Translations under genes and position numbers: made by a program
Shown: positions 42,986 through 51,785 of the stretch, piece by piece
How the letters are laid out: each line of letters begins with the position of its first letter
How positions within the stretch are numbered: position 1 is the stretch's first letter
Notes under the pieces: model-generated
Databases searched by the model: none
Told to the model about the DNA's origin: nothing
The model's input: only the letters and a program-made list of their open reading frames with translations
Assembly (NCBI RefSeq): GCF_030718995.1
Contig: NZ_CP132204.1
Coordinates: 2,666,001-2,730,000 of the forward strand
Direction of reading: 5' to 3'
From: Arthrobacter oryzae
GTDB taxonomy: Bacteria; Actinomycetota; Actinomycetes; Actinomycetales; Micrococcaceae
DNA: 64,000 nt

Positions 42986-43779
42986 ACCCGCGCAACCGCG
43001 GGATTGGCCAGTGTGCCGACGCCACCGATTTCCACCGAGACAGTGCAACCCGGCCGGAGCTCCAACACCGATTCGTCGGCCGCGAACGGGGTCCCGGTCA
43101 GGATCACGTCGCCCGGGTACAGGGTCATGAACCGCGAACAGAACATCAGGAGTTCAGCCACGGAAAACACCATGTTGGCTGTGGATGATTCCTGGACCAC
43201 GGCGCCGTTGATCCGGGTGCGAATGCCCAGCGACTGCAGGTCCGGCAGCTCGTCCAGCGTCACGAGCTCCGGTCCCAGCGGACAGAACGTGTCCAGGCTC
43301 TTGCCGCGGGTGGACTGGACGTCGGCCTGCTGGAGGTCCCGCGCCGAGACGTCGTTCGCCACGGTCACGCCGGCCACCGCCTCGAGTGCCTCGGATGCGC
43401 TGTGCGCATCCTTCAGGACGCGGCCGACGACGACGGCGAGTTCGCCTTCGCAGACCACCATTCCGGTCAGGGCGGGGTCCAGTACGATCGGCTGCCCGTC
43501 GCCGGCCAGGCTCCCGGGAAACTTGCCGAAGACGAGCGGAATGCGACCCGCGGCCCGCCGGTTCGGGGCAGTGCCTCCGGCGGACCCGGGAGTATTTGAC
43601 CCGGGAGCATCCGGGAATCCCGGAGCAGGATCCGGGAATCCCGGAGCAGGCTCCGGCCAGTAGTTCTCGCCGATGCCGATCAGCTGGCCTGGGAGGCGGA
43701 CACCGGGCAGGGCATCGCACTCCAGGTACGGCCGGGCAGCCGGGCCAGCCGCAACCACAGTGAGCGGATGGCGCGCCAT
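42982..43779 (-). CDS. fumarylacetoacetate hydrolase-family enzyme
   Basis: A 265-residue FAH-superfamily member (hydrolysis, hydration or decarboxylation of 2-oxo acids). Seen: the metal-binding core LTGMVVCEGELAVVVGRV (Glu ligands), NDVSARDLQ, GKSLDTFCPLGPELV, MVFSVAELL, and GDVILTGTPF. Residues 43-75 are odd: PAPGFPDPAPGFPDAPGSN replaces part of the usual lid region and is encoded by short direct repeats at about 43590-43655. Its ATG overlaps the ABC ATPase TGA by one base (TGATG). Confidence 0.85.
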   Translation of the reverse strand: MARHPLTVVAAGPAARPYLECDALPGVRLPGQLIGIGENYWPEPAPGFPDPAPGFPDAPGSNTPGSAGGTAPNRRAAGRIPLVFGKFPGSLAGDGQPIVLDPALTGMVVCEGELAVVVGRVLKDAHSASEALEAVAGVTVANDVSARDLQQADVQSTRGKSLDTFCPLGPELVTLDELPDLQSLGIRTRINGAVVQESSTANMVFSVAELLMFCSRFMTLYPGDVILTGTPFAADESVLELRPGCTVSVEIGGVGTLANPAVARV

Positions 43780-44528
43780 CAGTGGCTCAGGTGGGAGGCG
43801 TAAACGCGGAGCCGCGGGTGCTGGAACACCTCGTCCGGGGGTCCCTCCGCCACGATGCCGCCGTGTTCCATGAAGATCACCCGGTCTGCCACTTCGCGGG
43901 CGAACTTCATCTCATGGGTCACGATCACCATGGTCATTCCGGTCCTGGCCAGCTTGGCCATGATGTCCAGGACCTCGTTGACCAGCTCCGGGTCCAGGGC
44001 GGATGTGGGTTCGTCGAACAGGATGGCCTTGGGCTCCATCATGAGCGCACGGCAAATCGCCACCCGCTGCTGCTGGCCGCCGGAGAGGTCTGCCGGGTAG
44101 GCGTCCGCCTTTTCTTCGAGGCCCACGGAGCGCAGCTTCTCCAGTGCCCGGGTTTCGGCCACCGCCCGCTTCTCGCGCTTGGAGATGACCGGACCCTCCA
44201 GCAGGTTCTCCAGGACGGTCCGGTGCGGCCACAGGTTGAACTGCTGGAAGACCATGGAGATCTCCCGGCGCAGCCACGTCAGCCGGAACTGGTCCAGGAT
44301 TCCCAGCTTCCCGCGTGCGTTCGGTGTATAGAACACCTGCCGCCCGTCCACGTGGATCCGCCCGGCGTCGGGTACCTCCAGCATGTTGATGCAGCGCAGG
44401 AGTGTGCTCTTGCCGGCTCCGCTGGGGCCAATGATAGCCACCACCTCGCCCGGCAGGATGCGCAGGTCAACGTCCTTGAGTACTTCGCGGGAGCCGTAGC
44501 TCTTGGTCAACCCGGTGATGCTGATCAT
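43779..44528 (-). CDS. amino-acid-type ABC transporter ATPase
   Basis: A 249-residue GlnQ/HisP-like ATPase driving import. Seen: Walker [17 protein letters not shown]-loop [11 protein letters not shown], signature [15 protein letters not shown], Walker [14 protein letters not shown] and the switch His in VTHEM. An insert of about 20 residues ([23 protein letters not shown]) before the Q-loop is longer than in GlnQ. Its ATG overlaps the permease stop (ATGA). Confidence 0.95.
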   Translation of the reverse strand: MISITGLTKSYGSREVLKDVDLRILPGEVVAIIGPSGAGKSTLLRCINMLEVPDAGRIHVDGRQVFYTPNARGKLGILDQFRLTWLRREISMVFQQFNLWPHRTVLENLLEGPVISKREKRAVAETRALEKLRSVGLEEKADAYPADLSGGQQQRVAICRALMMEPKAILFDEPTSALDPELVNEVLDIMAKLARTGMTMVIVTHEMKFAREVADRVIFMEHGGIVAEGPPDEVFQHPRLRVYASHLSH

Positions 44529-45226
44529 GCCATGCTCCCTACGGACTCGCGGAGTGATTTGGTGGTGCCCATTTTTCGGCCGGTCTTCTTTTCGATGATG
44601 ATCTGCAGGACCATCAGCAGGCTCGTCATGGCCAGGTACATCGCGGCCACCACGCCCAGGGTTTCCATGACGTTGTACGTGGAGTTGTACGCCTTCTGCC
44701 CCTGGAGCATGAGGTCCGGGACGGTGATCACGGAAATCTGGGCCGATTCCTTGAGCATGATGATGCAGTTGTTGATGTACGGCGGGGTCATCAGGCGGAT
44801 GCCCTCCGGGCCCGTGACGCGGAGGAACTTCTGCAGCGGGTTCATGCCCACTGAGTCCGCAGCCTCCAGGTGTCCGGTGTTGACCGACTTGAGCCCGGCC
44901 CTGATGATTTCCGAGAAGAACGACGCCGAGTTCAGGCTCATGGCGATCAGGCCCGCCGAGAAGGCGTCCAGGGTCAGTCCGAACGGCTTCGTGTAATAGA
45001 AGAAGAACAGCGAAAGCATCAGCGGAAGGCCGCGGAAGAACCAGACGTACGCCGCTGCGAAGATGCGCAGTGCGCGGATCCGTGAGAGCCGCAGCGTGGC
45101 GATCACGTATCCCAAGACGGTGGCGCAGACGATGGCCGCGGCCACGATGCCCAGGGTTGTCAGGGCGCCGTTCAGGAAGATCGGGAAGTATTCGGCTGCT
45201 ACAGAGCCGGGCTCAGGGATGGTCAT
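44525..45226 (-). CDS. amino-acid-type ABC transporter permease
   Basis: A 233-residue HisM/GlnP-type permease with about five membrane helices. Seen: [43 protein letters not shown] and the EAA loop [28 protein letters not shown]. The start is set at ATG 45226, 8 bases after the binding-protein stop; a longer frame to 45271 would overlap that gene. One permease gene suggests a homodimeric channel. Confidence 0.92.
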   Translation of the reverse strand: MTIPEPGSVAAEYFPIFLNGALTTLGIVAAAIVCATVLGYVIATLRLSRIRALRIFAAAYVWFFRGLPLMLSLFFFYYTKPFGLTLDAFSAGLIAMSLNSASFFSEIIRAGLKSVNTGHLEAADSVGMNPLQKFLRVTGPEGIRLMTPPYINNCIIMLKESAQISVITVPDLMLQGQKAYNSTYNVMETLGVVAAMYLAMTSLLMVLQIIIEKKTGRKMGTTKSLRESVGSMA

Positions 45227-45234
45227 GGCGGCAG

Positions 45235-46035
45235 TTACCCCGCCGGGATTTCGACGGTGAAGCCGAACCACTTCTGGTTCAGTTTCTCCAGGGTGCCGTC
45301 CGCCTTCAGTTCGGCGATGATCTTGTCCAGCTTGGGCTTCATCTCGGTATCGCTCTTGGGAAGTCCGACGCCGGCGGGCTTGGTTCCGTACACCTCGCCC
45401 ACGATCTTCAGGTCCGCGGCGAGCGGGGAGTTCTTCATGAAGTTTTCCGCGGCGATGCGGCCGGTGGCAAAGACGTCGATGCGTCCGGCTGCGACGTCGG
45501 CGAAGCCTTCGGGTGCGCCGGGGTAGGCCTTCAGTTCGGTGAAACCGCCGATGCCCTTGACGTCCGATTCGGTGCCGGAGCCGCCGATGGCGCCCACCTT
45601 GAAACCGTCCAGCTTGCTGACGTCCTGGACGGACGTGTTGTCCTTGGAGACCACCGCCACTGCGCCGTCGGCGAGGTAGGGGGCCGAGAAGGTGATGGAC
45701 TGCTTGCGCGGTTCGGTCATGGTGAGGCCGGACATCACGGCGTCGAACTTGCCGCTGTTCAGGCCCGGGAGGAGTCCGGACAGCTGGCCCTCAACGAACT
45801 CCGCTTCCATGCCCAGCTTGTCGGCGATCAGCGTGCCCACTTCGATGTCGAAGCCCGTGAGCTTGCCGCCCTCGGAGAAGGTGATGGGGCGGAAGGTGCC
45901 GCTGGTGGCGATGGTGAACTTTTCTTTGGCGGCCGCGTCTGCGGAGGCGCTGCTACTGGCCGAGCAGCCGCTGGCAGCGAGGGCCAGAGCGGCCAGAGTG
46001 GCTACGACGGCGGCTTTGCTAGTGCGTGAAAACAT
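45235..46035 (-). CDS. amino-acid-type ABC transporter substrate-binding lipoprotein
   Basis: A 266-residue family 3 solute-binding protein. The signal peptide and lipobox (ALALAASGC, Cys24) anchor it to the membrane. Seen: PITFSEGGKLTGFDIEVGTLIADKLGM in full, AVMSGLTMTEPRKQSITFSAPYL in full, IDVFATGRIAAENFM and LNQKWFG, all typical of the GlnH/FliY family. First gene of the transporter operon. A TGTCTACAG operator lies about 120 bases upstream, linking it to the FCD regulator encoded behind the amidase. Confidence 0.93.
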   Translation of the reverse strand: MFSRTSKAAVVATLAALALAASGCSASSSASADAAAKEKFTIATSGTFRPITFSEGGKLTGFDIEVGTLIADKLGMEAEFVEGQLSGLLPGLNSGKFDAVMSGLTMTEPRKQSITFSAPYLADGAVAVVSKDNTSVQDVSKLDGFKVGAIGGSGTESDVKGIGGFTELKAYPGAPEGFADVAAGRIDVFATGRIAAENFMKNSPLAADLKIVGEVYGTKPAGVGLPKSDTEMKPKLDKIIAELKADGTLEKLNQKWFGFTVEIPAG

Positions 46036-46156
46036 GCGTTGCTTCCCACTTTCAGTGATCCAGGTGCCAGTGATTGAGTGCCTGACAGCTAAGACGCTAT
46101 GGGTTCCGTGTGTCCGGGAATCGCCTGCTTCGTTTCGGGTATGTTAATTATGAATT

Positions 46157-46165
46157 CTGTAGACA
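46157..46165 (-). promoter_or_regulatory. FCD-regulator operator copy at the ABC operon
   Basis: CTGTAGACA on the plus strand (TGTCTACAG on the coding strand) in an AT-rich region 122 bases before the binding-protein ATG. Identical to the two copies between the regulator and the symporter gene. Confidence 0.6.
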
Positions 46166-46248
46166 ATTTTACAGTTTGGGTACTGCGGAAGCCGGTGTGG
46201 CGGCCTCCTGAGCAGGGCAGCCGGGCTCCGAAACCGGCCAGAGGATGC

Positions 46249-47655
46249 TCAGATGTCCAGCATCTCCACCATGGCGGCGAAGTCCAGGGCGGTCAGCTCA
46301 GCGCCCGGCCCGGCCACTACCTGCACGGACAGCGGCAGCCCCTCGGCGGACAGTCCAACCGGCAGCGAGACGGCCGGGCATCCGGTCAGTGTGACGGCGC
46401 GGCAGTGCCCCATGATTTCCCAGCCTTCGGCGGTCCGGCCGTCGATGTCCAGGCGGCCGTCGGCGTCGCCCGCGGGGCCTCCCGCGACCGGGACCAGGGC
46501 GATGTCAACCGCCGCGATCTGTGCCCGGGCTGCGGCTCGCGCTGAAGTGGCGGCCCGCCAGGCAAGCTCCACGTCCGCGGCCGCGGCAGCGAACGACGCC
46601 TCGATGGTCCGGAGGTTGGCGGCTGTTACCCCGCCTTCCCGTCCCTTGACAGCCGCGGCATGGTCCACCATGGGATCCACGGCCCGCAGCCGGTTGTAAG
46701 GGGACAGGCAGCCCGCGAACAGATCCGGTTGCTCCCCGACGGCGTGGCCGGCCGCCGCCAGTGCAGCGGCCAGGCGCTCCATCAGCGCCGTGACCTCCGC
46801 CCGGACGGGGCCCAAGGCGGCGCCGTCGCTCCAGGCAATCCGGTACGCGCGCTCGCGGACCCCGGGCGTGCTGCCGGCCCCGGACATGATGAGGAATGCC
46901 GTCCGCAGGTCGCGCACTGACCTGGCCATGGGGCCGACGGTCTGGAAAGAACCCTGCATCCCCGGGCTCGCCTCGGGTACGGTTCCGTCCGCGCCAAAGT
47001 TGCCGCCGACGCCGGGAATCTGGCCGTCCCCGGGCACCGAGCCGACGCCGGGACGAAGTGCGGTGATGCCGACGCACTGTGCCGGCCAGCGGACCGAGCC
47101 GCCAAAGTCGGTGCCGACGCCGAGTGCGGAAATCCCGGCGGCCAGGGAAGCAGCCTCGCCGCCGCTGGAGCCGCCCGGCGTGTTTGCGGGAAACCGCGGG
47201 TTTCCCGTCCTGCCCAGCAGCGGGCTCTCACAGGTGACGCCGAAGGCGAACTCCGGGCAGTTGGTTTTGCCAATCAGGATCGCGTCCGCGTCCAGCAGGC
47301 GCTGGACGGCCGGCGCCGTCGTCGTCGCCACCAGGTCCGCAAACGCCTTGCTGGCGCCCGTTATCGGAAGGCCGGCGACGGTGATCACGTCCTTGACGCT
47401 GAACGGTACGCCCGCCAGCGGTCCAAGTTCCTCGCCGGCGGTGCGGCGGCGGTCGACGGCGGCAGCGGCCCGCGCGGCCCGGTCCCAGTCTTCGGTAATG
47501 AACGCGTTCATGGCCCGTCCGGCGGGGGACTGGGCGAGTGTTCGGGCGGCGGTGAGGGCGTCGACGGCGGACAGGGAACCGGAGCGGACAGCTTCCGCGA
47601 TGGCAGTGGCGTCCGGCGCGTTCCCGTTGAGCTCACCCAGAACTGAAGCGCTCAT
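46249..47655 (-). CDS. amidase signature family hydrolase
   Basis: A 468-residue amidase with the complete Ser-cisSer-Lys triad: Lys88 in VPFSVKDV, Ser163 in PGGSSGGEAA and nucleophile Ser187 in GTDFGGSVRWPA (24 residues apart, as in other family members). The NSPYNRLRA-like region suggests a selective substrate pocket. It would hydrolyse an imported amide, releasing ammonia or an amine and a carboxylic acid. Its ATG overlaps the stop of the upstream regulator gene (ATGA), so it is co-transcribed with it. Confidence 0.93.
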   Translation of the reverse strand: MSASVLGELNGNAPDATAIAEAVRSGSLSAVDALTAARTLAQSPAGRAMNAFITEDWDRAARAAAAVDRRRTAGEELGPLAGVPFSVKDVITVAGLPITGASKAFADLVATTTAPAVQRLLDADAILIGKTNCPEFAFGVTCESPLLGRTGNPRFPANTPGGSSGGEAASLAAGISALGVGTDFGGSVRWPAQCVGITALRPGVGSVPGDGQIPGVGGNFGADGTVPEASPGMQGSFQTVGPMARSVRDLRTAFLIMSGAGSTPGVRERAYRIAWSDGAALGPVRAEVTALMERLAAALAAAGHAVGEQPDLFAGCLSPYNRLRAVDPMVDHAAAVKGREGGVTAANLRTIEASFAAAAADVELAWRAATSARAAARAQIAAVDIALVPVAGGPAGDADGRLDIDGRTAEGWEIMGHCRAVTLTGCPAVSLPVGLSAEGLPLSVQVVAGPGAELTALDFAAMVEMLDI

Positions 47656-48356
47656 CCAGCGATGCCTTCTACGGAAGGGCCGGATTCCCCGTCTGCGGCC
47701 GGGGACGCAGCGTTGCCCCGGCGCTCGAGGTAGTCCCGTTCACCGTGTTCTTCGACTTCGCGGCGAATTCGCTCGGCGTCTCCGGACCGCAGGCATTCGA
47801 GCAGGGCGGCGTGACGCTCGCAGCCTTTGCTGAGGTCGCCCTTGGTGCGGGCTTCCCCGATCACATTGGCTGCCATGCACAGCTGCATCTGGAGCATGAG
47901 TGAACGGTAGGCCTCGGTCAGCCGGCGGTGGCCCGCGGCTTCCACGACTGCCGTGTGGAAATCCACGTTTGCCTGCACCACCGCCGTCTGGTCGCCCCGC
48001 TTGGCGGCCGCGCGCATCGTGGTCATGATCGGGTCCAGGGCCGAGTAGGCCGCCGGATCTTTCCTGGCCAGCAGGAGGTCCAGGGCGAACATTTCCAGTG
48101 CCCGGCGGAGTGAGTAGATCTCGTTGATGTCCGACTCGGTCATTTCCACCACGCGGTAGCCCCGGCGGGGTGTCTGTTCCAGCAACCCCTCACTCTCCAG
48201 CATGCGCAGCGCCTCACGGAGCGGCGGCCGTGAAATGCCCAGCCGTTCGGCGAGCGGAGGTTCATTGAGTTTGTCGCCCGGAGCCAGTTCTCCGCTGACG
48301 ATCAGCTTGCGAATCTCCTGTGCTGCGAGTGAAACGAGGCTTTCCTGGACGATCAT
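47652..48356 (-). CDS. GntR family (FCD domain) regulator of the amidase island
   Basis: A 234-residue FadR-type regulator: winged helix EIRKLIVSGELAPGDKLNEPPLAERL (in full) with ISRPPLREALRMLESEGLLEQ, then an FCD domain with NVDFHTAVVEAAGH and CERHAALLECL. The ATG at 48356 lacks a Shine-Dalgarno; TAGTCT (48368-48363, reverse) ends 6 bases before it, suggesting a leaderless mRNA. TGTCTACAG lies directly beside this -10, so autorepression is likely. Confidence 0.9.
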   Translation of the reverse strand: MIVQESLVSLAAQEIRKLIVSGELAPGDKLNEPPLAERLGISRPPLREALRMLESEGLLEQTPRRGYRVVEMTESDINEIYSLRRALEMFALDLLLARKDPAAYSALDPIMTTMRAAAKRGDQTAVVQANVDFHTAVVEAAGHRRLTEAYRSLMLQMQLCMAANVIGEARTKGDLSKGCERHAALLECLRSGDAERIRREVEEHGERDYLERRGNAASPAADGESGPSVEGIAG

Positions 48357-48369
48357 GAATCCAGACTAC

Positions 48370-48454
48370 TGTCTACAGATTATCAATCGCTCCCGGACTG
48401 TCAGGAGTTTACACAGCGTTTACACCCGGAGCCGTTCTGTAAAAATGTCTACAG
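48370..48454. promoter_or_regulatory. two TGTCTACAG operators in the divergent promoter region
   Basis: TGTCTACAG occurs at 48370-48378 and again at 48446-48454, in the same orientation, between the regulator and the symporter gene. The first abuts the regulator -10; the second overlaps a forward -10-like TACAGT (48450-48455). The core GTCTAC fits half of the GTnnAC pattern of FCD-type operators. The third copy is at the ABC operon. Confidence 0.65.
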
Positions 48455-48493
48455 TATTCTTAAGCGCATTGTCGATGCGGAGGGCACTGGTTC

Positions 48494-49528
48494 ATGGGAG
48501 TGGCAGGAAGAGGAGCGGGCACGGTCAGCCGTCGGTTCGCCTGGTTGGATCCGTTCATAGTGCTTTTGCTCCTGACGCTGGGCGCCGCGGCGGTGTTTCC
48601 GCCCCGGGGTGACGTGGGGTCCGTCCTTGCGGCTGCGAGTGGTGTGGCGGTGGCCGTGCAGTTCTTCATCAGCGGCCTGCGCCTGTCCACGTCCGCCGTG
48701 GTTCAAGGGCTCAAGGCGTGGCAACTCCATTTGGCCATTGCGGCCACGTCTTTTGTTTTCTTTCCACTGCTGGGCCTCGGGGTGGCAGCGGGATCGTCCT
48801 GGTACCTGACCCATGAGCTGGTGGCCGGCCTGCTGTTCCTCACCATGCTTCCCACCGCCGTGCAGACGGCCATCGCTTTCACGGGCATCGGGCGCGGCAA
48901 TACGGCCGCGGCTGTGTGTGCGGCCTCCATCTCCAACCTGCTGGGGATCGTGGTGACGCCGCTGCTTGTGGCGCTGGCTTTGGGTTCCTACAGCGGCATG
49001 AACCCCGCCTCCGCAGTGAAGATCGTGCTCCAGATCGTCGTTCCGTTCGTGCTGGGACAGCTGCTCAACCGGAGGCTGGGCGGCTGGGCTGCCAGGCGGG
49101 CCCTGCCCTTGAAGATCGTGGACCGCGGAGCCATCCTCCTGGTGGTCTACGCGGCTTTCGGGGCTGCGGTGGCCAACGGGCTGTGGCAAAAACTGCCGCC
49201 GGCCCAGCTGGCCGTGACCGCCGGGATCTGCGCGGTCATGCTCGCGGCCGCGTTGACGGCGACGTCCCTGGCAGCCCGGAAGCTGGGCTTCCCGCGGGCG
49301 GACGCCACGGCCATCATGTTCTGCGGATCCGAGAAGAGCCTCGCCACCGGCCTGCCGTTGTCAGCAATCCTGTTTCACGGGCCGCTGGCCGGCGTGGTGA
49401 TCCTTCCGGTGATCATGTATCACGCCATGCAACTGGTGGTGTGCGCCACTATCGCCCGGAGGGTTGCCCGCAAGCATGCCCCTGATCAGGGCACTGCGGC
49501 CGTCCGCGAGTCCGCCGAGGTTTCCTGA
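48494..49528 (+). CDS. bile acid:sodium symporter-family carrier (YfeH/SBF-like)
   Basis: A 344-residue SBF-like CPA carrier with about 10 hydrophobic helices (FIVLLLLTLGAAAVF, VAVAVQFFISGLRLS, LVAGLLFLTMLPTAVQTAIAF in full, GNTAAAVCAASISNLLGIVVTP in parts, MFCGSEKSLATGLPLSAIL). The crossover motif FCGSEKSLATG is diagnostic of the YfeH branch. It probably moves an organic anion with Na+. It is divergent from the FCD regulator and shares its operator, so it belongs to the amidase island, either as a second uptake route or as an exporter of product. Confidence 0.88.
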   Translation: MGVAGRGAGTVSRRFAWLDPFIVLLLLTLGAAAVFPPRGDVGSVLAAASGVAVAVQFFISGLRLSTSAVVQGLKAWQLHLAIAATSFVFFPLLGLGVAAGSSWYLTHELVAGLLFLTMLPTAVQTAIAFTGIGRGNTAAAVCAASISNLLGIVVTPLLVALALGSYSGMNPASAVKIVLQIVVPFVLGQLLNRRLGGWAARRALPLKIVDRGAILLVVYAAFGAAVANGLWQKLPPAQLAVTAGICAVMLAAALTATSLAARKLGFPRADATAIMFCGSEKSLATGLPLSAILFHGPLAGVVILPVIMYHAMQLVVCATIARRVARKHAPDQGTAAVRESAEVS

Positions 49529-49539
49529 GCCTGCAGGAA

Positions 49540-49563
49540 AGCGCGAACGGACACTTGCGGCCC
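49540..49563 (+). repeat. third copy of the 24-bp repeat
   Basis: Identical to the copies at 40166 and 40197, in the same orientation, 12 bases after the symporter stop. Like them it follows a plus-strand gene and precedes a minus-strand gene, i.e. it lies between convergent genes. Confidence 0.8.
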
Positions 49564-49597
49564 GGCCCCTCCCGCGGCAGGCACTGCAGCAGCACCC

Positions 49598-50335
49598 CTA
49601 GGCAAGCACCCGCGGCCGGCCGAACTGAGTCCGGACCCCGGGGGAGAACAGCACGGAATCGGGCCGGCCCGCCACCTGCAGGCCGGCGGCGCTGATCAGC
49701 CCGTCCTTGAGCACCGTCAGCTCGGCCCGGTAGAGCGGCCAGGCTGCGTGCGTGTTCGGGATGTAGAGCGTGCGGCCGCGGAAGCGGGAGTGCAGACCGA
49801 ACCTGGCTGTGAGGTGGATGGACAGCGGATCCGCCGCGACGTCGTCGAACGCCGGAACAACAGCGAAGTCGCTCGTGGCCCCGCGCCGGAACCGGCGCAC
49901 CGAATAGCCGGTGGACGGGCTGCCCGGAAGGGCCGGCCGGAAGCGGGCGTGCGACCACACATACGGGATGCCGGCGGCGCGCGCGGCCAGCACCACGGCC
50001 AGCCGGTCAGCGTCCAGGCTGAGGAACACCACGCCCCGGGTGCCGTCCGGTTCCCGTGAATAGAGCCGGACGTTGATTTCGTTAAAGTCCCCGAAGAAGG
50101 GCACTGCGGGCCCGCGGCCAATGCCTGCTTTCTGCATGCGGAACCCGATCAGGCCAACCCATGCCGAGCCGTCGAAAACGTCCGGCACCACCCCGGCCGG
50201 CATGAACGCTGCCGCCTCCGCTTCGGTAATGCGCCAGTGCAGGAAGACGGCATCGGTCCACCGCTGGTCCATGATCACGGGGGAGGGCAGCTCAGGCGGA
50301 TCGGGCCACGGGTCAGGGAATTCCACAGCGGACAC
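49598..50335 (-). CDS. DUF2071 (YqjF family) protein
   Basis: A 245-residue protein of the YqjF/DUF2071 family, related in fold to acetoacetate decarboxylase but without an assigned reaction. Seen: MDQRWTDAVFLHWRI, DVFDGSAWVGLIGFRM, FGDFNEINVRLYSREPDG, GVVFLSLDADRL and the family's typical N..T pattern PYVWSHARF. The start is GTG 50335, 5 bases after the DUF1622 stop, so the two form an operon. Confidence 0.85.
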   Translation of the reverse strand: MSAVEFPDPWPDPPELPSPVIMDQRWTDAVFLHWRITEAEAAAFMPAGVVPDVFDGSAWVGLIGFRMQKAGIGRGPAVPFFGDFNEINVRLYSREPDGTRGVVFLSLDADRLAVVLAARAAGIPYVWSHARFRPALPGSPSTGYSVRRFRRGATSDFAVVPAFDDVAADPLSIHLTARFGLHSRFRGRTLYIPNTHAAWPLYRAELTVLKDGLISAAGLQVAGRPDSVLFSPGVRTQFGRPRVLA

Positions 50336-50340
50336 GGGAT

Positions 50341-50748
50341 TCAGCCTTCAGTGGATGAACTCGGGGAGCCGGCGGTTGCTGCCGCGCCGGCCGGCTGTTT
50401 CTGCCAGGGCCAGCGTCCGGTGATTTCCAGCTCCAGTGAGAAGCTCAGGAACGTCCGGATGAGCACAATGATGGCCAGCACGCCCACGCTCTCGAAGGTG
50501 GGCGTCACGGCGACCGTCCGGATGATGTCCGCCGCCACCAGCAGTTCAAGCCCCAGCAGGATGGATCGGCCCAGAAGTTGCCGGTAGGAGCGGTAGACGG
50601 AGAGCGGTTCGGAGCCTTCCGGCAGGCGCTTCGGCTGGAATCCGCGCAGTGCCATGGGGATGGAGACGACGGCGCCGATCACCATGACGGCCACGCCGGC
50701 GAAGTCCATGAACCTGCCGACCGTCTCGATAATGTGCTGAAAATCCAT
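50341..50748 (-). CDS. DUF1622 membrane protein
   Basis: A 135-residue integral membrane protein with three hydrophobic segments (FAGVAVMVIGAVVSIPMAL, SILLGLELLVAADIIRTVAV, VLAIIVLIRTFLSFSLELEI). The motifs YRSYRQLLGRSILLGLELLVAADII and IVLIRTFLSFSLE define DUF1622. The function is unknown. AAGGGGA supports ATG 50748; the frame stays open upstream to 51051 but lies within the next gene. Confidence 0.85.
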   Translation of the reverse strand: MDFQHIIETVGRFMDFAGVAVMVIGAVVSIPMALRGFQPKRLPEGSEPLSVYRSYRQLLGRSILLGLELLVAADIIRTVAVTPTFESVGVLAIIVLIRTFLSFSLELEITGRWPWQKQPAGAAATAGSPSSSTEG

Positions 50749-50791
50749 TGTTCCCCTTACAACGCTGCGGACACGGACAGGCCAGGCTGCG

Positions 50792-51727
50792 TCACGGGTG
50801 CCGGACGCCTTCGCCCGCCAGGATGGCCCGGTACCCCTCGCGGAACGTGGGGTACGCAAACTCGAACCCGGTGCTGCGAAGCAGTGCATTGCTGCACCGC
50901 TTGTTACCGCCGCGGGACGGCTCCACGCCGGCGGGACCGCCGGTCCCGGCACCGTCACCCGGAACGTCCGACGCCGGCCGCGGCAGTCCCAGCTCGTCGG
51001 CCAGGAAACGCTGGACCTCGCCGAGCTCCGCAGGATCGTTGTCCACGCCAAGGTAGACGGGGGCGGGTTCGGCGGCCATGGTGCAGAGGTGCACGATCGC
51101 CGCAGCGGCGTCGTCCCGGTGGATGCGGTTCGTGTAGCGCGGTTCGGCCGGGGCCGCGGCCACTCCGGACCGCACCTGGTCGATCAGCCGGGTCCGGCCC
51201 GGCCCGTAAATGCCGCCTAGCCGAAGCGCCACGGGAGTGATCCCGGTGCCGAGCAGCCGCTCCTGCAGCAGGTCCTCCGCCTCGCGGATGATGCGGCCGG
51301 AAAATCCGCCGGGTTCAGTCGTCGTGCTTTCATCCACCCAGCCCCCGCCGGCGTCGCCGTAAACGGCGGTGGAGGAGACGAACAACACGCGCCGGACCAG
51401 CGAGGGCAGCGCCACTGTGGGCAGCGCCGCGTCGTCGTGCTTCCGGTCGCGCTCCAGCGCATCCAGGACGTTCGACAGTCCGTCCACGTACGCCGTTCGG
51501 TAGCCCTCTTCGGTGGGGGAACCTGCCGCAATGGCGACCACGACGGCGGTGGTGCCTTCGGGGATGGCAGGCAGTGGCGGGGTGGTCAGGTCAGCCCTGG
51601 CTCCTTCGATGGCGGCCGGTAGCTTGTCCGGGGACCGCCGCCAGCCCACCACACGGTGGCCGGCGGCAGCGAAACGCAGCCCGGCCTCGGTACCCAGATC
51701 GCCGCAGCCGGCCATAAGAACAGTCAT
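50792..51727 (-). CDS. NAD(P)-dependent epimerase/dehydratase-family protein (YeeZ-like)
   Basis: A 311-residue extended SDR. Seen: MTVLMAGCGDLGTEAG (the atypical nucleotide motif GCGDLG of the YeeZ branch), LFVSSTAVYGD (Ser/Tyr), LRLGGIYGPGR and IHRDDAAAAIVHLC. The canonical YxxxK is not evident, as is common in this branch, so the reaction is uncertain. ATG 51727 is chosen because residues upstream (MPGGGRRSGRLTR) look untranslated. Confidence 0.8.
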   Translation of the reverse strand: MTVLMAGCGDLGTEAGLRFAAAGHRVVGWRRSPDKLPAAIEGARADLTTPPLPAIPEGTTAVVVAIAAGSPTEEGYRTAYVDGLSNVLDALERDRKHDDAALPTVALPSLVRRVLFVSSTAVYGDAGGGWVDESTTTEPGGFSGRIIREAEDLLQERLLGTGITPVALRLGGIYGPGRTRLIDQVRSGVAAAPAEPRYTNRIHRDDAAAAIVHLCTMAAEPAPVYLGVDNDPAELGEVQRFLADELGLPRPASDVPGDGAGTGGPAGVEPSRGGNKRCSNALLRSTGFEFAYPTFREGYRAILAGEGVRHP

Positions 51728-51785
51728 ACGGGTCAGTCTGCCAGAACGGCGCCCGCCGCCCGGCAAGGGGCGCCGGAACCGCGGG

